Below are positions 1-10,100 of a stretch of DNA of 64,000 nucleotides, piece after piece. This DNA is from Castor canadensis (Eukaryota > Chordata > Mammalia > Rodentia > Castoridae): positions 158,779,583 to 158,843,582 of the forward strand of contig NC_133390.1 in NCBI RefSeq assembly GCF_047511655.1, in the 5' to 3' direction. The translations under genes were made by a program, and so were the position numbers. The notes below the pieces were generated by a model. The model saw nothing but the letters and a program-made list of their open reading frames with translations, did no database searches and had not been told where the DNA came from. Every line of letters starts with the position of its first letter. Position 1 is the stretch's first letter.

Positions 1-70
1 GGCTCAAGTGGTAGGGCTCCTGCCTATCAAACCCTGAGTTCAAGCTCCTGTACCACTAAACAAAACAAAA
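1..70 (+). repeat. SINE, ID-type half, cut by the window edge
   Basis: Begins inside the A box (ggctcaagtggtagggctcc), has the B-box-like ctgagttcaagctcc and an A-rich tail. Confidence 0.8.
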
Positions 71-95
71 TAATTTCATTTTTGACTTCTTACAT

Positions 96-180
96 TTTTT
101 TTTTGGAGGCACTGGGGTTTGAACTTAGGGCTCCAAGCTTGCAAGGCAGGCACATTTACTACTTGAGATCCTCCACCAGC
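96..180 (-). repeat. SINE, ID-type monomer, with target duplication
   Basis: T-run followed by the reverse complement of the ID half (actggggtttgaac). The 10-bp direct repeat cttcttacat flanks it at 86-95 and 181-190. Confidence 0.85.
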
Positions 181-552
181 CTTCTTACATCTTTTGATGA
201 TGTGATTGATCCAAGTTATTTTCTTCTAGTGTGGAAAATATCTCTTGTGTTATAAGAAGCAGATTTGCAAGAGCAAGGCCAATAATATTGACCAATGTCA
301 ACATGATCATTTAAGAAACTTACTAATATTAACCAAGATGATAAAGGAAATACCAAAAATTAATAAGCAGATAGTTATATATAGATAATATTGTGAAAAT
401 TCTTTAAAATTTCCATGTTTCTTTTTTTTCCTTAATTTTTTTATTATCATATTATTTTTTACTAAGGGTACATTGTGACACTTACAAAAGTTCTTACTAT
501 ATATTGTAGCTAAATTCACCTCCTCCATCATTCTCCTTTATACCCCTCTTTT

Positions 553-910
553 TTTTTCTTTGTGGCAGTACTAGGCTTTGAACTCAGGGCCTTGATATTG
601 CTAGATAGGTGCTCTACTACTTGAGCCATGCCTACAAACCCCCCTCTTTTTTAAGCTCCTAGTGTAACTTGCATCATTAGTTTTATTTGTTTATTTTGGT
701 GGTACTGGGGTTTGAACTCAGGACCCTGTGCTCTTTATCACTGAGCCACAGCCAAGCCCTGTAATTTTCATGTTTTTTATCTCTTCATTTTAAGTTAGCA
801 AAAGGAATTTGGATTTTTTTCTTGGTTTGACTGGAGTTTTAACTCAGGGCCTGTAGTTGCCAGACAAGTACAAATGGTTGCTCTACCATTTGAGTTATGT
901 CTCCAGCCCA
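553..910 (-). repeat. Three ID-type SINEs in reverse orientation (553-640, 690-761, 814-910)
   Basis: Each has a T-rich start, a 'ggtactggggtttgaactcagg'-like B-box complement and a 'ccacttgagccat'-like A-box complement. The first is flanked by cccctctttt on both sides. The third is the most diverged. Confidence 0.75.
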
Positions 911-1289
911 AATGCTAGGGTCTTAATATGAGGTAATTTTACATTTCTATGTTATCTTACGATAGCACAATCTAAATAAATGATTAGGAATATAAAATCA
1001 AAAACGCAAGGATCTTGTCTGTCTTGTTCACCAGTGTCTCCAGTGTCTTGGGTCATGCATGACACAGAATAAGCACTTCATAAGTACTCATGGAAATAAA
1101 ATATGGTATTTCACATGCTGAATGTTGAAACAGATTTTCTAAGACATCAGAATTTTAATATACAAGAATGTTTACATTGAATGAATCTTTTATTCAAAGC
1201 TGTTATTTGTATGTTTAAAAATAGAATTTACTCCAAGACTCATGTGACTCCCAAAAAGGGTCCCATGCTGAGTAGAAGGTTCTGAAACT

Positions 1290-1610
1290 CCATGCTATGG
1301 CAAATGTTTGTTTCTCTCCACAAATTGATAAGTTGAAACCTAATCGACAATGTGATGCTATGAAGAGGTTCAGCCTTTTGGAGGTGATTAGGTTATTAGG
1401 GCAGAACTCTCTTTAGTATGACTAGTATCCTTATAAAAGAGACCCCAGAGATCTGCCTTGCCCCTTAACCATGTGAGAAGCAGTCCCTCAAGGGACCAAA
1501 TCTGCTGATGCAGATTTCCCAGCCTCCAGAACTGTGAGAAATAAGTTTCTGTTGTTGGCAGTATTTTGTGATAGCAGCCCAAATGGACTATCACTTGAAA
1601 CACAGCCCAG
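1290..1610 (+). mobile_element. Old LTR-like relic (MaLR/MLT-type suspected)
   Basis: Contains the run atgtttg...ttgaaacctaat...ggaggtgattaggtta...ccttataaaagagacccc...cagcctccagaactgtgaga...gcagcccaaatggac, a pattern typical of mammalian non-autonomous LTR relics. No coding part is attached. Family name uncertain. Confidence 0.5.
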
Positions 1611-1855
1611 GAGAGTTGGTTTGACAACAAGAACAACTCAAGCACCTCGAGATAACAGGGCGAAGATTCTCAAAGCTACACTGGAAACCACCTAAATGTC
1701 CACCAGCAGGAAACTGGTTACCCTTCAATGAACTATGATGCATCATCATAAATAATGAGGTAGATCCACAAATATTGACATGGAAAAATGTCCATGCTAT
1801 ATTGGTAACTATTTTTAAAAAGAAAGTTGTGAACTGTGAATATATAATTCCATTT

Positions 1856-1944
1856 TTATTTTTTTTTCTATGGTACTGGGGTTTGAGCTCAAGGCCTCAC
1901 ACTTGCTAGGCAGGTACTTTACCACTTGAGCCATGCTCCTAGCA
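1856..1944 (-). repeat. SINE, ID-type monomer
   Basis: T-run, tactggggtttgagctcaag, cacttgctaggcaggtac, cacttgagccatgct; flanked by ccattttta-like repeats. Confidence 0.8.
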
Positions 1945-1998
1945 CCATTTTTAAAAAACATAATAATATGTTAATGTACAGAAAAAGAAGTTGGTGGA

Positions 1999-2334
1999 GC
2001 TGGGTGCTGGTGGCTCACACCTGTAATTCTAGCTACTGAGGAGGCAAAGATCAGGAAGATCGCAGTTTGAGGCCAGCCCGGGCAAATAGTTTGAGAGACC
2101 CTATCTGGAAAATGCTCAATACAAAAAAGGGCTGGTGGAATGGCTCAAGTGGTAGAGTGCCTTCCTTTTTTTTTTTTTTTTGGTGGTAGTAGGGTTTGAA
2201 CTCAGGACCTCACACCTCACACTTGCTAGGCAGACACACTTATCACTTGAGCCAGTTTGCCAGCCCCAGAGTGCCTGCCTAGCAAGCATGAGGCCAAGTT
2301 CAAGCACTAGTACTGCGCAAAAAAAAAAAAAAAA
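1999..2334 (+). repeat. Full B1-dID SINE, split by a nested SINE
   Basis: The left half starts gctgggtgctggtggctcac; the right half starts gggctggtggaatggctcaa at about 2130. Target duplication gaagttggtgga occurs at 1987-1998 and 2339-2350. The right half is interrupted at 2166-2267. Confidence 0.88.
2166..2267 (-). repeat. ID-type SINE nested inside the previous element
   Basis: A reverse-orientation monomer with a T15-type tail lies within the ID half of the host SINE. Host sequence agagtgcct is duplicated on both sides (2154 and 2268), which orders the two insertions in time. Confidence 0.87.
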
Positions 2335-2537
2335 GAAGGAAGTTGGTGGAGTGTATGCTAAACTATAGTATATTTTTGAAAAGTTAGGACTTTGAGGGCG
2401 TGAATTCTACATTATATATTTAAGGAGCATTTAATATTTGTATAATTGTTATATCTGTGACACCCATTATATTCCCTCTATGAGGGATACTATAGAGCTT
2501 ATTGTGATGACAACTACTTTAATTATCTGTGTCCTTA

Positions 2538-2635
2538 TTGTTTGCTTATTTTTGTTTTTGTGGCACTAGGGATCTAACCCAGGACCTCGTGCATGCTAAG
2601 CAAGTGCTCTATCACTAAGCTGTATCCCAAAGCCA
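2538..2635 (-). repeat. SINE, ID-type monomer, diverged
   Basis: Reads ggcactagggatctaaccca and atcactaagctgtatcccaa; tgtgtcct repeats on either side. Confidence 0.7.
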
Positions 2636-2920
2636 GTGTGTCCTAATTTCTTTAATGTTTGACTCCCTCTATATCCTGCAAATCTGTAAAAATAGCCTAT
2701 CTTGTTCAGTGCTGAATTGCAGTGCTTAAAATGCCTGAAATATAATGGATACATGCATCCACGTATGAATAAGCCATAAAAGCTATTTATAGTCTGAGCT
2801 ATAGTATATGAAATATACTTTATAAAAAAGTAGAAAAAAAATCACACAAAAAAGAATTATACTTTATCACAAATAGTTCACCTAGTAGTTATGGAATTGG
2901 TTAAGAGCACAGAAGTGAAA

Positions 2921-3030
2921 AGGGCTAGGGGTGGAGGGGTAGAATAGTTCAAGTGGTAGAGCGCCTGCCTAGCAAACACAAGGCTGAGTTCAACTCCAAC
3001 ACTGCCAAAAAAAAAAAAAAAAAAAAAAAA
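2921..3030 (+). repeat. SINE, ID-type monomer with A-tail
   Basis: A box gttcaagtggtagagcgcct, B box gctgagttcaactcc, A24-type tail to 3030; agcacaga flanks both sides. Confidence 0.8.
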
Positions 3031-3039
3031 GCACAGATT

Positions 3040-3240
3040 ATAGAGTCAGACATCCTGAGACTGAACTTCAATTCTATTTGTATAGATGAAGAACCTTGGA
3101 CAAGTCCCTTAACCACTTTTTTGTCCATTTCCCATTTATAAAAGGGAAAAATATTAGTACCTACCTAATGAGGTTTGTGATGGAGCTTAAAAAAGATCAC
3201 ATAAACTGCTTAGAATAGAGCCTGGCATACATTAAATTAA
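3040..3240 (+). repeat. MIR-type SINE relic
   Basis: Carries the MIR core order: gagtcagacatcctgag, ttggacaagtcccttaacca, cccatttataaaaggg, gtacctacctaatgag, tagagcctggcatac. Confidence 0.75.
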
Positions 3241-3429
3241 TTAATAGATGATATCTATAGTAATATATATTATTATTTATTATTATTACCAGTGCAAGTT
3301 TTGAATATGTAGTCCCTACATAGTTAACTCTAGCTTGCTCTAGAGGCAGGGCTTCTAGGACAGGGTAAGCCAAATTTTCTTCTCCCACTCCAACTTTCAA
3401 CCCAGTTAAACAAAAATCAAGCCAGAGCC

Positions 3430-4016
3430 ATGGTTAAGCAATATTCTTTCTTTAATTTCCCTTTGCAAATAGAAGCCCCTGAGCTAGTTCCCACCCCCAC
3501 CCCTACCCCACACCCTGGGGACCCCCATATGCAAGGTCCCCTCCTCAACCTGGTGGTAAGAGAGGATTACCCCCTCCCCATGATGATCCATTAAAAAAAA
3601 AATCCTAGTCACTTAAGAAATGAGGCTGGGGACAGGAGAAGGGAGCTGGAAGACAAGGCCCAGTTCAGACCAGTCTAGAGATGTTGGGGTTGTGAGACCC
3701 TTGAGAAGGGTTTGCAAGCACATCCCTAAGCTCAGGGCCAGCATGGCTGAGAGAGAAGAAGAGACAGACAGAGAGAGAGAGTCTGTCTCCTCACGGTCCT
3801 GCCTGCATGGTCGTGCACACTGACACTCACCACCACCACCACAGGCCTCCTGATAGAGAATTTTCCAGTTTCTCTGGGGTAGGGTTTGCTAAACATCCCC
3901 TCTGGCCCCTGATCTGGGGCATCCCTGGGGTCCCCCTGAGACCAAACCTGGGAGAAAGAGGGACTCTGGGAACATGCAAAGGGGAGGAGACAGAGACCCT
4001 GCCCCACCCCGCTGTT
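3430..4016 (-). other. GGT7: GGT7 3' untranslated region (end estimated)
   Basis: About 590 nt follow the stop before a variant poly(A) signal. In mRNA sense the region holds a GTG-rich run (CAC repeats at 3828-3843 on the plus strand) and a tract with four G-runs (plus strand 3490-3509). The 3' boundary is estimated from the ATTAAA at 3451-3456. Confidence 0.7.
3451..3456 (-). terminator. GGT7: Candidate GGT7 poly(A) signal ATTAAA
   Basis: Plus-strand TTTAAT reads ATTAAA in GGT7 sense. A CA-containing candidate cleavage zone and a T-rich stretch (tgatttttgttt in gene sense) follow within about 50 nt. ATTAAA is the commonest natural variant of AATAAA. Confidence 0.6.
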
Positions 4017-4180
4017 CTACAGGATGGTGGCTCCAGCTGCATCTGGGCTCCGAGGGTCCTTCACACCGATGATGAAGTTGTTGGTCCTCCGGCTGCCATG
4101 TACCCAGGATAAGACATCTACCTTCTCCACATGGTGACCCCTGGCTTCCAGGAATTCAATTTCCTCCTCTGTGAACTCAC
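4017..4180 (-). CDS. GGT7: GGT7 coding exon 15 (residues 609-662 and stop)
   Basis: The acceptor TTTTCAG|GTGAGT completes Ser609. It reads EFTEEEIEFLEARGHHVEKV, then SRRTNNFIIGVKDPRSPDAA and GATIL, stop TAG at 4017-4019. The end matches the human C-terminus. 3.4 kb of intron separates it from exon 14. Confidence 0.97.
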
Positions 4181-7100
4181 CTGAAAACCGTGCCCCACCC
4201 CGACATATATATTAGAGTGTTTAGAATGGTGGCTCAGGAGTCCTACCGTTAGACTTGAGTCCTGATCCTGTCTGCTCCACCAAAGAGCTGTATGTATGAT
4301 CTTAGGCAAACTGCTTTACCTCTCTGAGCCTCAAATCACTGTGTATAAAATGGAGATTATAAGAGAACCCACTACATGGAGTTGTCACAGGGATTGAAGG
4401 AGATAATGCATAGAAAGCACTGAGCTCAGTGCATATAGTAAGTGATAAATAATATACAGTAATTCTTAATATTGGAAAAAGGACTTTGGGGATCTTCATC
4501 TCCACATACCTAGCCTAAGTTGTCATCATTACTTGCCAGGATTGCTGCATAGTTCACTAACTGATTTCCCTGTTTCCAGTCTTGCTTTCTTATACTCTTT
4601 ACACAATAACCAAGGGATCCTTTAAAACTATTTGTCAGACTTTTTTCACTTCTCAAACTCAAAAAGCTCCAAAAACTCTGATGGATCTTGGAATAAAATT
4701 CAAAGTTCTTACCAAGTTCTCTAAGGCCCAACATCATCTAGGACCTCATTCCCTCTCTAAATTCTTCTCAGTTCCTTCTGTTGGCCATCACACTGGCCTC
4801 CTTGCTGTCCCTCAAGTAGGTCAAACATAACTCCTACCTCAGGGCCTTTCTTTTTGTCTGGAATGTTTTTTTTTTCTTCTTCTTTTCTTTTTCAGCAGTA
4901 CTGGGATTTGAACTCTGGGCCTTAGTGTTGTTAGGCTGGTGCTCTACCACTTGAGCCATGCTCCCAGTCCAATGCTTTCCTCTTGATAGTCACAAAGCTG
5001 ACTCACTTACTTCTTTCCAGTCTTTGGTCAACAGGCATCTCTTTGAGGACTTCCTTATCTAGAATAACAGTCCCTGCCATCTTTACCTTGCTTTGTTTTC
5101 TTATGAAGTACTCACTACTACATGTTTATTTATTGATTGTGTCTCCCTTCCTAGCATTATAAATTCTTTGTTTGCTATTGATTGCTCCCCACTGCCTAGA
5201 CAGGGTCAGAACACAGTAAAAGTTAAGCAGATATTTACTAAATTGGTGAACAAACTCCTATCCTCTTGCATAAATTCACTTTTTCATCATCTCTTGCCTG
5301 GACCCACCTGCTTTTCATTTCCTGGACTTACTTTATTCCCCTGCAATCCACCTTCCCTACATATAGCAAATAGATCATACGCTTCCCCTACCCAATTGGT
5401 TAACTTTCATGCTTCTTAACATTGACTTCCATGATACACCTTGTTAACTTTACCTCCCATTGCTCCTCTATATACATCTGGTCTTATTGTCCCAAACAGG
5501 ATGATTTTAGGTACTTGTTGAGATAAAGGCCCCTTATTGAACAGCATTAAGTCATCTAGTCAGACATCTATCCCTTTGAGTTTCATTCTCAATCGTTTGA
5601 TTATGGCAAGGACCAAGTTTCAATCTGGTCTCTAACATTTTCTAATCTCCTTTAACAGACAGAGCAGGCCTCAGAGCCTTCTGCAGACAACAGTAGCTAA
5701 GTAAAACAAAAACATTTAACTTTTTAAAAAAATAGCTGTTTATCATCTATGTGTGGCAAATGATGCTGTTTTCCATCTGTGATATGACATAAGGTTACTT
5801 TTAAAATACATTTATGTAAAAAATGTTCAGCTATAGAGATGAACTATGTAAATAATGGTGTGCAAATGTGGCAAAAGTCACTAAGGTGCTTGGTAAATTC
5901 ATAAGTCTTGGAAACAGTTGGCTCCTGTCTGTTCTCTGAGCCATTCTTTCTGGGTTTTTCCCCTAGACTGGTCCTCATGTCCAGAATGTTGTTTACCTCC
6001 ACATGCCAAATTCCTGTTCATACTTGAAGGCCCAGCCAGTTTACCACCTCCTCCATGAAGCCTTCTAAGGCTTCAGTTGGATGAACTTTGCCAGATTCCC
6101 ACTTTAAGATTTTAAGGGAGGGCTAGGATGAGTAACATCATGGCATTGCACATACAACAGACACTATGTGTCAAACAAAATTCAGTTTTAAGGACTTAGC
6201 CTCATGCACCAGCTGGGATCAAGGGTCAGTGGCCAACTATATGGTATGGCTGTTGAGGACCTAGGTCGTCTGTGCTTCTAATGTGCTTTAGTCCAGAAAA
6301 TATCAAGGACCGTGTGGTAAAGTAATTGAGTTAGTCAAGAGTATGTTCTAATCTCAGTCCTGCCACTTACTGGTTCATCTTTGACTAATTTATAACCTCC
6401 ATGAGACTCAGCTTCTTTATCTGAAAAATAGGGATAGTACTGACCAGGCAAGGACTATGTCTCAATCAATTCTGTATCCCTTTTGGACTAGCATAGTACA
6501 CCATTGTAATAAAAACTTCTTGCAGGTGCACATATTTTCCTATTTACAAAATGAAGCTGTATCCAAAATTAAGCCCCTGTTCTTAGAGGCAAGTCCATCT
6601 TATCACCATAAACCTATAAGGTCCATAACCTGGTTCCTGCTTCCCTCTCTGATCTCATCTCATCCTCACTTACCTTGGTCTCCTTTTTACTCCTCAGAAA
6701 ACATCAAGCCCAATTCTGCCCTGAGTTCTTTGTACTCATTCCCTTGGTCTACAAAGCTCTGCCCCAGTTCTTTGCATGGCAGGCACTTTCTGACTCTTTA
6801 GATCTCAGTTTAGATGTCACCAAAGAGAAGCCTTCCCTGATCGCAGAGTCATTTCTATTACGTCATCCTCCTTTAATGCTCAGATGAGCATTTATTTTGT
6901 GATCTCAAATTTCTTTGGTTATTTTACTGTCTGCCTGTAAATGCAGTATCCCCACCACCGAGGAGGATGCCTGCACACAGTAGGTGGTCAATATAATATA
7001 AACTGTATTAAATAAATGCAGGTTTGCAGAATAAACTGTATCTTATTTTACCAATAAGAAAACCGAGGCTCAGAGTTGAGATGTGGACTTCTCAAGGCCA

Positions 7101-10100
7101 CAAAGTCAGGAAATGGCAAGATGGCTCCAATCTCCAGATGTTTCATTGCTCCAACAGGAATTTGTGGGGGGAAAAAACCTTTAAACTTTTACTGGCACAA
7201 TGGCTTATGTTTGTAATCCAAGCTACTTGGGAGGAGGAGATATGAGGATTGAGATTTGAGGTTAGACAGGGCAAAAAAAATTAGTAAGGCCCTATCTCAA
7301 AGAACAAGTTGGGTGTGATGGTACTTGTCTGTAATCCCAGCTATGAGCCTTGGCAAAAGTGCAAGACCCTATCCAAAAAAGAACTAAAGAAAAAAGGACT
7401 GGAGGCATGGCTCAAGAATAGAGACCTTGCTTTCACAAAGTCTTGAGTTCACTCCCCAGTACCACCAAAAACAAGCAAGCAAACAAAAACAAACAAACAA
7501 TTTAAAAATGCCCTAAACTTTCACAAGAAGGAAGCTGGTGCTGGTCAAGGAAGGGGAAACCTTGAGAGTAGCCCCTTTTCCACCTGTCCCTGTGCCCACT
7601 CAGCTGGGAATCTCTGCTCTGCACTCACTGTCCACTTGCAGGAGATTGGACTGCAGGTCTGGATGCAGGCGACCTCGGGCCAGGCTGTCACTCAGGTTCC
7701 GGTTCAAGGTCAGGACATTCAACAGAACCTGTGGGTATCCAAGGGACAGAAAAATCAGAACTGTTCCAGGGTTGATCATTCAGGACTCCTCAGCTCTCAC
7801 ACTTGGTCCTTTGAGGGCAGAGGCTATGACAACAGCCATTCCCTTCAGGAAGAGCACATCCCTCTCCTTGTGAAGCAGGCATGGGGAAGTCTCCATGACA
7901 ACAGAGGAATGACTGAAGTCCAAGCACATTACCATTAACCAAGGTAGGTAACAAGCATGAGCTGTATAACCCTCATTCCAGGTATGTTATCTGAGCCTCT
8001 CAACAGCTCTGGAAGTCAGGAAGGCCTATGATAACTGTCCTCATTTCACAGAGGAGGAAACTGGGGCTACAGATGGAAAATTACTCCAGAGTTTACAGAA
8101 AGTCAAAGAAGAAGTATCACTAGCACCAGTCTTCTTTAATTTAGGCCAGGGCTTCCCTCCCTTCTCTCTGGACAGGGCAAGGTGAATAGCTAGGAGTGGT
8201 TCAGGGATCAATGTGGTACTTTCAGCTTAGTGGTTAGGAGTAGGACAGGCTCTGGAACTGAACTGTCTACCTACTCTTACTAGCTGAAGGAACTTGACCT
8301 AACTTTTATACTTCTCCGAGATTCAGTTTCCTCATCTATAAAATAGAAACAAGCATTCCTTTCTAAGATGGGGAAGCTAAAAATGGTTACCATATAGTAA
8401 GAACTCTATAAATGCTAGATGTTGTTATTATTTCCATTTTACAGATGAGGATACTAAGATTCAGAGAGGTTAAGTGAATTCCCCAGCATCATATAGCTGG
8501 AAATTGGGGAAATTGGCAGCACTTGGGCTGGAAGGAGTCTAATTCCAAAGCTAACTCATCATTTGCCGAAAAAAAAAAAAAAGTGCTTGGCACATATATC
8601 AGCTGCTCAAGACATTCATGGAAATGTCTTGAGGTATTTTAGATAGTAACAGGCCCTTCCTTTCAAAATCAGACCCGAAAGAGGGCTGGTCATTTATTCA
8701 GATGCAGGCGAGAGGGATGATGGCACTTGAGGTTGACAGCACACAGACAGACCAGATGCTATATTAGTCTTCAACTCTATTTGTCCTGCAATTTCCCCTG
8801 CAGTTTGGGAGACAAGGGCCCCATTTTCACAAAGCTTAGCACAGTCTGTTTGTGTCCAGAACAAGTTTAGTGCAAAGCAGCACAGCTCATGTGTTTCCAT
8901 GTAAGGGATGAAAAACCAAGCAAGATATGAGGAGCCCCTGCAACTCAGACCACAGTGTGGCTCCTGGTTACGAAAGGCCTATTATAGAGGAAAGCTCACC
9001 TGGGTCAGGCCGCTGAGGCCTCGGGCAGCTCCATTAGCTCCCAGAGCGAGGTAGGTCCCACAGAGCCCTTCTGCTGGTCGGACCACAGTGGGAAGCAGGA
9101 AAGAGAGTGGCCGCTTTCCTGGCTGCACTGAGTTCTCCTGTTCCCAGAGTGCAAAGATGGTAAGGGGCAAGACAGGGAGAGGGTCATCTACCACCCTTCC
9201 CACTTCTCTCCCTCTTCTACATGGTCCTCAGGCTCTGTTTCTGAGAGACTAGTTCCTTCCCAGGCAACAGTGTCCTGTCTGTGACAGGGGGTAGCATCCC
9301 TGGAGGGCGAAGGTGGATAAGAGGGAGGGATAAGTCGATCCATTGAGCATGCAGCTGCTTATAGGTGACAGGGGAAAGGACTAGCCCAAAAAAATGACAT
9401 TTGGGAAGAATTGTAGACTCTATCTTTACTGGATCATCTCTGGGTCTTTAATCTACAGCGGCCCCAGCTTGCAAGGTATAAGTGTGCTAGTCTCCAACTA
9501 GACAATAACTCCTAAGTCCCTCCTCTTTGGGTCCCTCTTTAGTGTTCAGCTACAGGGCTGAGCCTCACCAGTTCAATATCATGCACTCATAGATCTTTAG
9601 TGCTGGAAAGCGCCCAGAGCATCAAATGGGGACCAATAACTTCATTGTACAGGTAAAGAAACTGAGGTCCAGAGAGGGGCAAGACCTTCCCTGAGTCACA
9701 GAGTGAGACAGTGACAGAATGGGATAAAGGTTCCTCAGACCACCAGGCTCCTTGCTTTAGACTTAGTAGGGCTAGGGATGAAGTGAGCATCTTGTTTCCT
9801 TATAATAGAAGTTCCTACAGAAAACAGGCAGGAGGGGGCAGCCTTACAGCTGTACCTCCTACCTAGCCTCGGGTCCCCAGGGAAGGAGAGAAGCAAGACC
9901 CTACCAGGCTGGGTGCAGAGTGGTTAACGGTCCTGTTGGGCCAGGAGAAGTCCAGCATCTGGCTGTTGAGCAAGATCCCTGAAGGGGTGATGAGGCCGCT
10001 GCCAAAGGGCCGGTTCAGGGAGCTGGGGGCCAAGGTGGAGTCAGGTGAACCCTATGGCTGCCTTCACCTCTACTCAGCCCCCACCTCCCTCATGGTTCAA

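Larger units (their letters stand above)
1..3429. other. Intergenic, 3' of GGT7: repeats only
   Basis: No gene was recognised. It contains at least nine SINE copies, an LTR-like relic (1290-1610) and a MIR (3040-3240). The spaces between are AT-rich and carry no convincing coding signal. Confidence 0.7.
4181..7628 (-). other. GGT7: GGT7 intron 14 (3.4 kb), repeat-filled
   Basis: Holds a MIR (4275-4450), an L2 fragment (4575-5260) interrupted by a SINE, a second L2 fragment (6590-7020) and a B1-dID SINE (7191-7500). 5260-6590 shows only weak old-repeat similarity (MIR-like near 6300-6450). No exon seen. Confidence 0.75.
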
